Source of the DNA: an uncultured Collinsella sp. | GTDB lineage: Bacteria; Actinomycetota; Coriobacteriia; Coriobacteriales; Coriobacteriaceae | Assembly (NCBI GenBank): GCA_900754745.1 | Contig: CAAEEB010000050.1 | Location: 1 to 44,036, forward strand | Direction of reading: 5' to 3' | Length of the DNA stretch: 44,036 nucleotides | Part shown: positions 7,087 to 15,578 of the stretch, piece after piece | How positions within the stretch are numbered: position 1 is the first letter of the stretch | How the letters are laid out: each line of letters starts with the position of its first letter | Made by a program: the position numbers and the translations under genes | Notes under the pieces: generated by a model | What the model saw: only the letters and a program-made list of their open reading frames with translations | Database searches by the model: none | What the model was told of the DNA's origin: nothing

Positions 7087-8499
7087 ATGATGGACGCTAT
7101 GGATACTCAGAGCCCAACATATTCCGATGACGAGCTGACTGCTTCACTTGTCGAGCATTTGGCGTCGCTCGACCGCGATGACAGCTATCGTGTGGAGCGC
7201 GTGCTCAAACTTTCGGATGTCGAGACGACCGAACTCGTCTATTTTGAGGGCTCTGGCGGCGGGTCTCTCGGTCCCTTTGTCCGCAAGCGCATCGATGCTT
7301 CGGTGCAGATTGGCGGAGCATATGAGCGCCTGTTTGCGGCCCAGCGCGCCGGTCGTCGTTTTGAGCACTTGCCCCGAATCGTCGATTGCCGCCGTGTGGG
7401 CGACGAGCTTGACGTGGTGATGGAGTATGTCGAAGGCGAGACGCTCGAGGCGCTCGTGGGGCGCCTGGGCGCGACGCCCGATTATGCCCGCGAGCTGTAT
7501 CCCGTTCTGTGTGAAGCGGTGGGCGAGCTGCATGCTGGTTTTGCAGCTGCGGGGGAGCCAGGGGTACCGGTAATCCACCGCGACCTTAAACCCTCGAACA
7601 TCATCGTATCGGGCGTGAGATACGCGACCGATGCCGGCATGATCTTCTCGTCGCTGGTGATTATTGACCTGGGAATCGCGCGCGTTTGGCGCGATGGCGC
7701 CGACGCCGACACCGTCAAGTTTGGCACGCGTTCCTATGCGCCGCCCGAGCAGTTTGGGTTTGGGCAGACGAGCGTCCGCAGCGATATTTACGCGCTTGGC
7801 GCACTGCTGTTCTTTTGCCTGACGGGAACTGACCCCAAACCGGGGCGGGACATACGTGAGCAATGCGAGGCGCATGGCATTCCCGTCCCGCTGTCGGATG
7901 TGATTTGCATGGCGATGGCGCTCGATCCGGCTAAGCGCTTTGTGAGTGCAAAGGCATTGGGCAATGCTGCGCGCGCGGCGTATGAGCTATGTCTCCCTGC
8001 GTCGTCGCCCGTGACCTTTTCTACTGCCAGTGTGCCCCGGGTCGCGGTGTCACAGGTGCAGCGGGTACAGCAGCCGGTTGCCCTCACGCTTCCGTATTCT
8101 GCAAACCGGCGTTCGATCGTCTCTCCCGTGCCGTCCAAATGTGCGCGTCTGCTCTCGCGTATCCCCGAGCCCGTGGGGCGTATATGGAATGGATGCGTCT
8201 ATGCGACAACATTGTTGCTGCTGATGGGCAGCCATTTTGCGGTATTTACGCCGACGGGCGAAAACCGAAACTATCCAACGTGGTTTTTGGCACTTGAGTA
8301 TTTCTTTATGGTCGATGGCCTGGTGCTGCTCATTACATTCGGAATGCTCGACCGGCGTAGGCTTCGACGTCGTTTTCCCGTTCTCGATCGGTATCGGGGG
8401 AGTGCTTTTGTCGAACTATGGTTCAAGGCACTCGGGTTTATGTTTGCCGTCATGTGCGTCGTCGTTGTTATCGGCAACGCGACCGGTGTCGTCTCTTAG
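7087..8499 (+). CDS. Membrane-anchored serine/threonine protein kinase
   Basis: A Hanks-type kinase of about 470 residues. The N-terminal half carries the fold: FVRKRID with the ATP-binding lysine, VIHRDLKPSNIIV (catalytic loop), DLGIARV in place of DFG, GTRSYAPPEQFG (activation/P+1 loop) and SDIYALGALLFFCLTG. The C-terminal quarter has about three membrane segments (TTLLLLMGSHFAVF, FFMVDGLVLLITFG, FMFAVMCVVVVIGN), so the kinase faces the cytoplasm. No PASTA repeats are present, which separates it from the PknB cell-wall kinases. The start is uncertain: ATG 7087 is used; ATG 7099 is possible with TATGAT just upstream, and earlier codons overlap the hairpin. It probably works with the preceding HTH gene. 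Confidence 0.82.
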   Translation: MMDAMDTQSPTYSDDELTASLVEHLASLDRDDSYRVERVLKLSDVETTELVYFEGSGGGSLGPFVRKRIDASVQIGGAYERLFAAQRAGRRFEHLPRIVDCRRVGDELDVVMEYVEGETLEALVGRLGATPDYARELYPVLCEAVGELHAGFAAAGEPGVPVIHRDLKPSNIIVSGVRYATDAGMIFSSLVIIDLGIARVWRDGADADTVKFGTRSYAPPEQFGFGQTSVRSDIYALGALLFFCLTGTDPKPGRDIREQCEAHGIPVPLSDVICMAMALDPAKRFVSAKALGNAARAAYELCLPASSPVTFSTASVPRVAVSQVQRVQQPVALTLPYSANRRSIVSPVPSKCARLLSRIPEPVGRIWNGCVYATTLLLLMGSHFAVFTPTGENRNYPTWFLALEYFFMVDGLVLLITFGMLDRRRLRRRFPVLDRYRGSAFVELWFKALGFMFAVMCVVVVIGNATGVVS

Positions 8500-8506
8500 A
8501 TAATCG

Positions 8507-8532
8507 AAAAGGGCCCCGTTTGGGGCCCTTTT
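8507..8532. terminator. Bidirectional intrinsic terminator
   Basis: AAAAGGGCCCC (8507-8517), loop GTTT, GGGGCCCTTTT (8522-8532): an 11-bp perfect stem with A/T tracts on both sides, between the convergent kinase and coiled-coil genes. Confidence 0.88.
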
Positions 8533-8542
8533 GCAGTTGCAC

Positions 8543-9676
8543 TTAAATACGGTTCATTTGATTGGCAACCTTGTTGTACCAGTCCTGCCACGTGGGCGGG
8601 CAGTACTTCTTGGCGGCTGCCGGGGTAAGCGTGGAGCCATAGTTGGCGCCCAGGTAGGCAACGTGGGCGGAGACGCCCTCGCTCCAGCTGCCAAAGCTAC
8701 GCCAACCGCCGCCGCGGGCGCTCCAGCCCCAGGCGTTATAGGAGCCGGCGCAATAGAGGCCCTTGCTGCTCTCGATACAGGCGATGGCGGGGGACCAACG
8801 GGGATCGACGCCGGTATTCCAGGCGGCAACGGCAAAGTTGTAGCCCTGGCCTGCCATAGGGGAGCCGGCAAGGTAGTTGTCGATGCGGCTCGTCCACTCG
8901 TTAATGAACGAGTCGTAATCGGAATTGCCGCTGTTGGGGCTGTTCGGCGTGGTGTCGATGGTGGTGTTGGAGTTGGTGGCCTGACTGTTGGAGTTATTGC
9001 CGCTCACGCCGGTACCCGAGATCTTCTCGGCGGCAGCGGCCTTGTCGGCCTCGAGCTTAGCCAGTTCGGCGGCATTTTCCTGCTCAGCCTTTGCCTGCGC
9101 CTCGCTGCGGAGCTGCTGAGCCTGCGCCAGTGCGTCCTCGGCATTCTTTTGCTCGCCCTCGAGCTGAGACTTGGCCTGATCGAGCTCGGTTTTGTTCTGC
9201 TCGAGCTCGGTCTGCATCTTGTTAAGCTCTTCGATCTCGTCGACGCTCGAGCTCGTAATCTGGTTGGTGTATTTGCAGGTGGTGATAAAGTCGCCCAAGC
9301 TCTGCGTGTTCACCAGGAAGCTCACGATGGGGCTGGTGCCCTTCTGGTACTTATACAGATCGCGCATGGCGGAGCTTGCCTTGGCCTGCTGCTCGGGTAG
9401 CTCGGCCTCAATCTTATCGATGTTCGCCTCATTGGAGTCGATCTGCTTTTGCAGATCCTCGAGCTTGGTTCGGGCGTCGTTGTAGGCGCTCGTAGCGTCC
9501 TCGATTTTTTTCTGGGCGGCGGAAAGCTGATCCTGCGTTGCCTGCGAGGCGGCATAGGCCGCGACGGGGGAGAGCATCGGCGTGGCCGTCAGCGCGACGG
9601 CGAGCGCGGCGCTCGTGATGATACGAGCCGGCTTCGACGCGACGAGCGCTGCGGTGCGATGGTTCGAATGCTGCAT
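8543..9676 (-). CDS. Secreted coiled-coil protein with C-terminal lysozyme-like domain
   Basis: A 377-residue exported protein. A signal peptide ends near VAAYAASQA; residues about 45-230 form a long coiled coil (QLSAAQKKIEDA, repeated Leu/Glu/Lys heptads and an Ala-rich tail), as in PcsB/NlpC-associated proteins. A Ser/Asn/Thr-rich linker (about 235-265) is followed by a domain with WNTGVDPRWSPAIACIESSKG, YNAWGWSARGG and WSEGVSAHVAYLG, which looks like a lysozyme-like/glucosaminidase fold with a likely catalytic Glu in CIESSKG. I infer a cell-wall hydrolase or hydrolase regulator. ATG 9676 is chosen because AGAGGG precedes it; a TTG five codons upstream is less likely. Confidence 0.75.
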   Translation of the reverse strand: MQHSNHRTAALVASKPARIITSAALAVALTATPMLSPVAAYAASQATQDQLSAAQKKIEDATSAYNDARTKLEDLQKQIDSNEANIDKIEAELPEQQAKASSAMRDLYKYQKGTSPIVSFLVNTQSLGDFITTCKYTNQITSSSVDEIEELNKMQTELEQNKTELDQAKSQLEGEQKNAEDALAQAQQLRSEAQAKAEQENAAELAKLEADKAAAAEKISGTGVSGNNSNSQATNSNTTIDTTPNSPNSGNSDYDSFINEWTSRIDNYLAGSPMAGQGYNFAVAAWNTGVDPRWSPAIACIESSKGLYCAGSYNAWGWSARGGGWRSFGSWSEGVSAHVAYLGANYGSTLTPAAAKKYCPPTWQDWYNKVANQMNRI

Positions 9677-9737
9677 CCAGTCCCTCTGCAATCAATCGTA
9701 GGTTATTGGTCGAGGTGTATTCTACTACTGCTTTCGA

Positions 9738-9785
9738 CCTCAACTTGAACCTTAAAGGTTCTAAAGGGTCAAGTTGAACTTGAGG
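9738..9785. promoter_or_regulatory. Cluster of TTGAAC/GTTCAA motifs upstream of the coiled-coil gene
   Basis: CCTCAACTTGAAC (9738-9750) and CAAGTTGAACTTGAGG (9770-9785) form an inverted arrangement bounded by CCTCAA and TTGAGG; a further GAGTTCAACTTTAACG lies at about 9831. Spaced repeats in a promoter region suggest binding by a dimeric regulator. No regulator is known. Confidence 0.4.
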
Positions 9786-9910
9786 CTTTGGCCTTGACCT
9801 GCGGGAATGGTGAATTGTTGAGAAACCATAGAGTTCAACTTTAACGTTACGGCACCCTGTTGCAACGGGATTCTTAACTGTAAAAGCTACCTTAACATGG
9901 GGTTTTGCAA

Positions 9911-10543
9911 CTACAGGGTTCCTTCGCGACGAGCCTGCTCCACCTCTTGGAGCGCCTCGGCCGGCGTAAACGAACAGGTACCGTCGCCGAGCCTGACTAC
10001 CTGGACGTCGTCACCGATATGGACTTCTCCGCCCTGCAGCACGACGCCAAAAATGCCCTCGTGGGGGAAGATACAGTCGCCGGCGAGATGGTAGATGGCA
10101 CAGCGTGTGTGACAGACTTTGCCGATCTGGCTGATTTCGACGAGCACTTCGCTGCCGAGCTTGAGCTGCGTTCCTAGGGGGAGCGAGAGCAGGTTGATTC
10201 CCTGGGTGGTGAAGTTCTCGCCAAAGTCGCCCTCGTGCACATCGAGCCCGCGCGCCTGCGCCGTCTGGATAGACTCTGCAGCTAAAAAGGAAACCTGGCG
10301 GTGCCAATGCCCGGCGTGCGCATCGGAGGCGAGGCCAAACTGCTCGATGACGGTGTCGTGCCCGTCGGCGACGGGTGACTTACGCGTGCCTTTGTGCTCC
10401 GACGTGTTGATTGAGACGATGCGGGCAGGCCCGTTGTAGGCATCTTTTGCGGTGTGTAGGGGAGCTGCCGTCCGGGCCCGATCCGTAAGTTCGCGCTTTG
10501 CGGCGTCAATGATGGGGTTGTTGATCGGATGAACCTGGGGCAC
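9911..10543 (-). CDS. MOSC domain protein
   Basis: A 210-residue single-domain protein of the MOSC superfamily (the C-terminal domain of molybdenum cofactor sulfurase; stand-alone forms bind or transfer sulfur or Moco). Recognisable parts are ARIVSINTS near residue 40, HAGHWHRQVSFLAAESI, the conserved GDFGENFTTQGINL, LGTQLKLGSEVLVEISQIGKVCHTRC with the conserved cysteines, and FGVVLQGGEVHIGDDV. No molybdenum enzyme gene is nearby, so its substrate cannot be read from context. Confidence 0.85.
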   Translation of the reverse strand: MPQVHPINNPIIDAAKRELTDRARTAAPLHTAKDAYNGPARIVSINTSEHKGTRKSPVADGHDTVIEQFGLASDAHAGHWHRQVSFLAAESIQTAQARGLDVHEGDFGENFTTQGINLLSLPLGTQLKLGSEVLVEISQIGKVCHTRCAIYHLAGDCIFPHEGIFGVVLQGGEVHIGDDVQVVRLGDGTCSFTPAEALQEVEQARREGTL

Positions 10544-10677
10544 AGTGTACCTTTCGACGGGGCGGGCAACATGTTGAATCCTACAACAACGGTGGGTTCA
10601 TTGCCCGTTGTCGTACGCCGGTGATCGCCGCCTTCGTGCTGGATAATTACGCCGATTGCCATAGATACGGTGGAGCT

Positions 10678-10707
10678 TTGGGTGCCGGCGGCTCGGCACG
10701 CTAGAAT
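10678..10707 (+). promoter_or_regulatory. Probable promoter of the ATP-grasp/racemase pair
   Basis: TTGGGT (10678-10683), 18-bp spacer, TAGAAT (10702-10707), followed by a leader with a small hairpin GCCCA-TCGTG-TGGGC and then AGGAAG before the ATG at 10764. Confidence 0.5.
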
Positions 10708-10763
10708 AAATCAGTTGCACAAAGACCGCCCATCGTGTGGGCAGTTCTAGATAGGAAGTTTCC

Positions 10764-12020
10764 ATGGCATTGCAGTTTACAGAGCGCGAGTTTATCCCCG
10801 TGCTGCTCGGCGGCGACATCAACGCGTATTCGGTGGCGCGCGCTTTCTACGAGGAGTATCAGGTTAAGAGCCTAGTCTTTGGCAAGTACCAGACCGGCCC
10901 CGCGTATCGCAGCCAAATTATCGATTACACGCCCAACGTGGATATCGATACCATGCCGGTCATGATCGAAACCGTTAACGGCGTCGCACAGGCCAATCCT
11001 GATAAGAAGATTATTCTCATGGGCTGCGGCGACAACTATGTCGCGCTTGCCGCGCAGGCTCAGGACGCCGGCGCGCTTGCCTCGAACGTCATCGCGCCCT
11101 ATGCACCCTACAGCATGCTCGAGCAGTGCCAGAAGAAGGAGATCTTCTACGAGCTGTGCGAGAAGCACGGTGTGCCGTATCCGCATACGTTTACCTTTAC
11201 CATGGCGATGCTCAACGCTCAGGGTGAGGCTCCCGCCGAGGTGCTCGCCCAGATCGACTTCCCCTTCCCGATGATTCTGAAGCCCTCTGACGGCATCATG
11301 TGGTGGGAGCACGAGTTCGAGGGTCAGAAGAAGGCCTACGAGATTGCCGATCGCGCCGAGCTGGAGCAGGTCATTCGCGATGTATACGCCAGTGGCTACA
11401 CCGATGACCTGATTTTGCAGGATCGCGTGCCCGGCAACGACGAGTACATGCGCGTGCTCACCAGTTATTCCGACCGCAACGGCAAGGTCCGCATGATGTG
11501 CCTGGGCCACGTGCTGCTCGAGGAGCATCAGCCCCATGGTGTCGGCAACCACGCCTGCATCATCACTGAGCCCAACGACGAGCTCATGGGTGGCGTGCGC
11601 AAGCTGCTTGAGGACCTTAAGTTTACGGGCTTCTCCAACTTCGACGTTAAGTACGACCAGCGCGATGGTTCGTTTAAGTTCTTCGACTTCAACACGCGTC
11701 AGGGCCGCAGTAATTACTATGTCACCAATAGTGGCTTTAACGTTGCTAAATACGTGGTAGATGAGTACGTCTATAACCGTCCGTTTGAGCCGGAGTTTGT
11801 GACGGCGCAGGACGAGGCGCTGTGGATGGTCGTTCCTATGGGCGTCGTTGACAAGTATGTCAAGGACCCCGAGCTGCGTGCGAAGGCACATCGTCTGGCC
11901 AAAGAGGGCAAGGCCGCCGATCCTTCTTTTATGAAGGGTGATTTTGTCTTTAACCGTTGGTTGCGCATGTGGCACACCAAGCTGCGTCACTTTAAGCTGT
12001 TCAAGACGTATTACAAGTAG
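10764..12020 (+). CDS. ATP-grasp carboxylate-amine ligase, probable D-aspartate ligase
   Basis: A 418-residue ATP-grasp enzyme. An N-terminal pre-ATP-grasp domain (FIPVLLGGDINAYSVARAF) is followed by the nucleotide-binding region (FPFPMILKPSDGIMWW, LILQDRVPGNDEYM) and the metal/active-site end (GFSNFDVKYDQRDG, FFDFNTRQGRSNYYV). The pattern matches D-aspartate ligases (Aslfm type) that attach D-Asp to the stem-peptide diamino acid to form the peptidoglycan cross-bridge. The next gene is an aspartate racemase, which would supply D-Asp, so the pair makes sense as a cell-wall module. This is family plus context; other carboxylate-amine ligase substrates remain possible. Confidence 0.78.
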   Translation: MALQFTEREFIPVLLGGDINAYSVARAFYEEYQVKSLVFGKYQTGPAYRSQIIDYTPNVDIDTMPVMIETVNGVAQANPDKKIILMGCGDNYVALAAQAQDAGALASNVIAPYAPYSMLEQCQKKEIFYELCEKHGVPYPHTFTFTMAMLNAQGEAPAEVLAQIDFPFPMILKPSDGIMWWEHEFEGQKKAYEIADRAELEQVIRDVYASGYTDDLILQDRVPGNDEYMRVLTSYSDRNGKVRMMCLGHVLLEEHQPHGVGNHACIITEPNDELMGGVRKLLEDLKFTGFSNFDVKYDQRDGSFKFFDFNTRQGRSNYYVTNSGFNVAKYVVDEYVYNRPFEPEFVTAQDEALWMVVPMGVVDKYVKDPELRAKAHRLAKEGKAADPSFMKGDFVFNRWLRMWHTKLRHFKLFKTYYK

Positions 12021-12029
12021 ATGAGCGCG

Positions 12030-12059
12030 GCGCCCGCCCGGTTTGCATCGGACGGGCGC
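12030..12059 (+). promoter_or_regulatory. Hairpin between ligase and racemase genes
   Basis: GCGCCCG (12030-12036) pairs with CGGGCGC (12053-12059), with an inner CCG/CGG. TATGAT (12063-12068 region) follows, so a second promoter for the racemase is possible; otherwise the hairpin sets the ratio of the two products. Confidence 0.35.
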
Positions 12060-12104
12060 GGGTATGATACGCGCAATTGCGTGGGCGTCACCAAGGAGGC
12101 GGCG

Positions 12105-12851
12105 ATGGAAAAGCTGGGAGTTATCGGCGGCATGGGCGCCGAGGCCACGTCGTATTACTACGACCAGGTGGTACGTCATACGGCTGCTACCTGTGATCAG
12201 GAGCATATCGACATGGTGGTACTTTCCAAGTCGACCATGCCCGACCGTACGCTGGCCATCAAGACTGGCGAGCATGCCGAGCTGCTGGCGACCATGAAGG
12301 AGTGCGCTCAGGCGCTCGAGACGCTGGGCTGCGCGCACATAGCGATTCCCTGCAACACGTCGCACTACTTCTACGATCAGATTCAGTCGTTTACCAAGGT
12401 GCCGATTATCCACATGCCGCGCGAGTCGGTGCGCTATGCTCTGGCCGGCGCGGTGATGGGGGAGTGCGAGTTCGATCCCAACCTGAGCATGCCGGCCGAG
12501 CCGGTGCGCAAGATCGGCATCATGGGCACCGACGGTACCGTGGGCGCAGACGTCTATGGGCGCGAATGTGAGACCGCGGGCGTTGAGGTCGTCTATCCCA
12601 GCGAAAAGCGTCAGGCCGACGTGATGTCGCTCATTTACGACGATGTGAAGGCCGGGCGCGAGCCCGATATGGACAAGTTCGACCGCGTGATGTGGGAGTT
12701 CGCCCGTAGCGGCTGCGACCGCGTCATCCTGGCCTGCACGGAGCTTTCGGTGTTGCAGAAGTATCGCGAGATGCCCGAGATCACCCTCGATGCGATGGAT
12801 GTCCTGGTGCGCGAATCCATCATCCGCAGCGGCGCCCCCTACCGCCTCTAG
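12105..12851 (+). CDS. Aspartate/glutamate racemase family protein (probable aspartate racemase)
   Basis: A 248-residue cofactor-independent racemase. It starts KLGVIGGMGAEAT and has the two catalytic cysteines in AIPCNTSHYFY and ILACTELSVL, with the IGIMGTDGTV segment at the start of the second half. It interconverts L- and D-aspartate, or a related amino acid. AAGGAGG lies six bases before ATG 12105; the earlier ATG at 12021 has no ribosome binding site. It lies 84 nt after the ATP-grasp ligase and presumably feeds it D-Asp. Confidence 0.85.
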   Translation: MEKLGVIGGMGAEATSYYYDQVVRHTAATCDQEHIDMVVLSKSTMPDRTLAIKTGEHAELLATMKECAQALETLGCAHIAIPCNTSHYFYDQIQSFTKVPIIHMPRESVRYALAGAVMGECEFDPNLSMPAEPVRKIGIMGTDGTVGADVYGRECETAGVEVVYPSEKRQADVMSLIYDDVKAGREPDMDKFDRVMWEFARSGCDRVILACTELSVLQKYREMPEITLDAMDVLVRESIIRSGAPYRL

Positions 12852-12862
12852 CTTCCGACCTG

Positions 12863-12915
12863 CCAAAAAGGGACAGGTTTATTTTGACAGGTATTGACAG
12901 GTATTATCTGGGAAA
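12863..12915. repeat. REP-like sequence with repeated CAGGT units
   Basis: AAAAAGGGACAGGTTTATT is followed by TTTTGACAGGTATT and GACAGGTATTATC, giving three CAGGT units after an inverted ACCTG. It looks like a degenerate extragenic repeat. No transposase is adjacent. Confidence 0.4.
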
Positions 12916-12920
12916 ACAGT

Positions 12921-12957
12921 AAAGGCCTCGGCTCGTTTGGTGCGAGCCGAGGCCTTT
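12921..12957. terminator. Bidirectional intrinsic terminator
   Basis: AAAGGCCTCGGCTCG (12921-12935) and CGAGCCGAGGCCTTT (12943-12957) form a perfect 15-bp stem with a 7-nt loop and a following TTT run. It separates the convergent racemase and ecfT genes. Confidence 0.9.
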
Positions 12958-12986
12958 TTTCGTTTGTCGTTTGCTGCCAGCGATTG

Positions 12987-13733
12987 CTAGAACAGGAAAC
13001 CGATGGCGATAAGGGCGATGCTGACGATAAGTACGGCGATATCCAGGCCCTTGATGGGGTAGCGCTTATACGAGCTCGCGCGCGTGCGCAGGTAGAAGCC
13101 GCGCTGCTCGGCGGCAAGCGCGGTGGCATCGGTCTTGCCCACGCTCGAGATAAGCAGTGGCACGCACAGCGGCAGCATGAGCTTGAGTTTCTTGACAGGA
13201 TTCTTAGTGTCGTATTCGACGCCGCGTGCAGTCTGTGCCTCCATGATGGCGTTCATTTCCTGGCCAAATACCGGCACAAAGCGCAGCGCCGTGGTAAAGG
13301 TGAAGGCATAGCGATATGGCACGTGCAGCACCTCGACGCAGGCGTTGGCGAGGTCGTTGAGCTTGGTCACCATAAGCATGAGGATGAGTGGCAGCGCCAC
13401 ACCCAACAGGCGTAGGCAGGCCTTCGATCCGGTAATGAGGCCCGCGTCGGTGATAAAGCCCCACACCACGTTGCCGTCGCGCATAAAGGCCAGCTGAAGC
13501 ACCAGCATGATAAGCGCGAGCGGAATCAACAGCTTGAGCAGCGAGAGCAGACGGTCGATGACGCCGGCATAGGCGCCCAGTGCAAGGGTGAGCGCCAAAA
13601 AGCCCAACAGTGCCACGTAGGTGTCGGACAGGAATATGCCGATGATGATGGCGGCGGCGAGGCCCAGTTTGACGACCGGGTTCAAGCGGTGCAGCAGTGT
13701 GTCGCCCGGCATGTAGTCGATGACGTTAACCAC
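12987..13733 (-). CDS. ecfT: Energy-coupling factor transporter transmembrane protein EcfT
   Basis: The 248-residue membrane coupling subunit of an ECF vitamin/amino-acid importer. It has an N-terminal DTLLHRLNPVVKLGLAA segment (typical T-protein start), several hydrophobic helices, and the two Ala-Arg-Gly coupling motifs in MEAQTARGVEY and LAAEQRGFYLR that contact the ATPases. It overlaps the upstream ATPase gene by 8 nt and is the last gene of the trpP-ecfA-ecfT operon. Confidence 0.92.
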   Translation of the reverse strand: MVNVIDYMPGDTLLHRLNPVVKLGLAAAIIIGIFLSDTYVALLGFLALTLALGAYAGVIDRLLSLLKLLIPLALIMLVLQLAFMRDGNVVWGFITDAGLITGSKACLRLLGVALPLILMLMVTKLNDLANACVEVLHVPYRYAFTFTTALRFVPVFGQEMNAIMEAQTARGVEYDTKNPVKKLKLMLPLCVPLLISSVGKTDATALAAEQRGFYLRTRASSYKRYPIKGLDIAVLIVSIALIAIGFLF

Positions 13734-15477
13734 GGTTGACCATCTCCTCGGTAATGCGAACGATATCGGTGACCTCGCTCACCTGTGAAAAGGCGGGAGA
13801 GACAGAGGATGCCAAGCGACGAGAAAGCTCTATGACCTGGGGTGGCTCAACGTAGGCTCGCTGCATGAGCTCGATGTTCGAGAACAGCTCGTGCGTGCGG
13901 CCGCGCTCGAGGATGCGGCCGTCGGCCATGACTACGATGCGCTCGGCAAAGTCGGAGACGACTTCCATGTCGTGGCAGACCATGATTACAGCGCAGCCGC
14001 GCTCGGCCATGGTGCGCACGGTTTCCATGACGGTCATGCACTCGCGGTAGTCAAGGCCGCTCGTGGGCTCGTCGAGCACCACGATTTTGGGCTCTACGAC
14101 CACGACGGAGGCGAGTGCCACCATCTGGCGCTGACCGCGCGAGAGCGAGAAGGGTGCCTCGTCGGCCGGCAAGCCAAAGCGGTCGATGACGAGCTGGGCG
14201 CGACGCAGTGCCTCGGCACGGTCGATGCCGGCAAGCTCCAGGCCAAAGGCGACCTCGTCGAGCACGGTGTCCTTGCAGATCTGGCGGTCGGGGTTTTGGA
14301 AGAGGGTTGCGACTTCTCGGGCGATGCGGCTCGTGGGAACGGCTGCGGTATCCAGTCCCGTGACGCGCACGCTGCCCAAGGCGGGCTTAAGCAGGCCTGT
14401 AAGCAGCTTGGTGAGCGTGGTCTTGCCGGCGCCGTTATGGCCGACGATACCCACGAGCTCGCCGGGATAGAGGGTCAGGTTGAGGTCGTGGACGGCGGCG
14501 CCGCCATTGGGATAGGCAAACTCAACGTGATCGAAGGTGAGCACGGGCTCGGCGTCCTTGGCGTGCGGGCGCAACGACGGTGCGTGCGGCGAACCGGCGG
14601 GTGCCTGAATGTCGCTGCTTGCGTGTGCGGGGTCGACGATGCCCGTAATCAGGCGCTCGGCCTCATCAACATCCAAACAGGGGGTGCCGCTTGCCAGGCC
14701 ATCGGCCTCAAGGCTGTTAAAGATGCGCGTGACACGGGGGCAATCGACGCCGATGGCGCGGAGCTCATCGGTATGCGCAAAGACCTCGTGCGGCTCGCCC
14801 TGCAGCGCGATTTCGCCATGGTTGAGCACGAGCACGCGATTGCAATACTCCGAAAGCAGGGCGACTTTTTGCTCAACGACGACGATGGTGATGCCGAGTG
14901 CACGGTTGGCCTCACGCAGGGTCTCGAAGACCAGCGTGGAGCTGGCGGGGTCGAGCGCCGCGGTGGGTTCGTCGAGCACGAGCACGCGCGGACGCATGGC
15001 GAGGATGGCGGCGATGGCAACCTTTTGCTTTTGGCCGCCCGAAAGCGTGGCGATCTCGCGGTCGCGCAGGTCGCTGATGCCGACGGTTTCGAGCGTTTCG
15101 CTCACACGTTGCTCGATTTGGTCGTGGGGAACGCCAAAGTTCTCCAGGCCAAATAGCATCTCGTCCTCGACGACCGAGGCGACCATTTGCGTGTCGATGT
15201 CCTGCAACACGCTGCCGACGATCTGCGACACATCGGTGAGCGAAACTTCACAGGTGTCGTTGCCGTCGACAGTGACGGAGCCAAAGAACGTGCCGGTGTA
15301 ATGGTGGGGTACGGCTCCCGACAGGCAGGCGGCAAGTGTGGACTTGCCGGCGCCCGAAGGCCCGATAATGCCGATAAAATCTCCCCTGTTCACGCCGAGC
15401 GAGATATGCTTAAGCGCCTGCTCGGTCTGCGTGCCGTAGGAGAACGAGACATCGTCGACGTTGATGATCGTTTCCAT
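13726..15477 (-). CDS. ecfA: Double ATP-binding subunit of an ECF transporter (two fused ABC domains)
   Basis: A 583-residue protein with two complete ABC ATPase domains. The first (about 1-235) has Walker A GPSGAGKSTLA, signature LSGGQKQKVA and Walker B VLVLDEPTAALD; the second (about 310-540) has GHNGAGKTTLTKLL, the variant signature LSRGQRQMVA and VVLDEPTSGLD. The pair corresponds to EcfA1/EcfA2 fused in tandem and powers transport through EcfT and the S protein. ATG 15477 lies near a GGTATC leader. It is separated from the S-protein gene by a structured repeat (15579-15679), which may affect how much of the upstream transcript reads through. Confidence 0.92.
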   Translation of the reverse strand: METIINVDDVSFSYGTQTEQALKHISLGVNRGDFIGIIGPSGAGKSTLAACLSGAVPHHYTGTFFGSVTVDGNDTCEVSLTDVSQIVGSVLQDIDTQMVASVVEDEMLFGLENFGVPHDQIEQRVSETLETVGISDLRDREIATLSGGQKQKVAIAAILAMRPRVLVLDEPTAALDPASSTLVFETLREANRALGITIVVVEQKVALLSEYCNRVLVLNHGEIALQGEPHEVFAHTDELRAIGVDCPRVTRIFNSLEADGLASGTPCLDVDEAERLITGIVDPAHASSDIQAPAGSPHAPSLRPHAKDAEPVLTFDHVEFAYPNGGAAVHDLNLTLYPGELVGIVGHNGAGKTTLTKLLTGLLKPALGSVRVTGLDTAAVPTSRIAREVATLFQNPDRQICKDTVLDEVAFGLELAGIDRAEALRRAQLVIDRFGLPADEAPFSLSRGQRQMVALASVVVVEPKIVVLDEPTSGLDYRECMTVMETVRTMAERGCAVIMVCHDMEVVSDFAERIVVMADGRILERGRTHELFSNIELMQRAYVEPPQVIELSRRLASSVSPAFSQVSEVTDIVRITEEMVNRG

Positions 15478-15578
15478 GGATACCTTTCATAGTCATCGGA
15501 GTTTCTTGAATGACGAACCGTATAAGAACGTCCATGAACCCGTTGTTTGGGACAGTCTTTGGTGGTGAAGCACGGAGA

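Noticed and set aside
12021..12104. N-terminal extension of the racemase starting at ATG 12021
   Set aside because: No ribosome binding site, and it covers a GC hairpin; AAGGAGG is placed correctly for ATG 12105.
10872..12866. Very long open frame on the minus strand (664 codons) opposite the ligase and racemase
   Set aside because: It lies antisense to two well-supported enzymes, has no ribosome binding site and no recognisable domain; long antisense frames are expected in GC-rich genes.
13891..15156. 421-codon plus-strand frame opposite the double ATPase
   Set aside because: Antisense shadow; the minus strand has two complete sets of Walker motifs.
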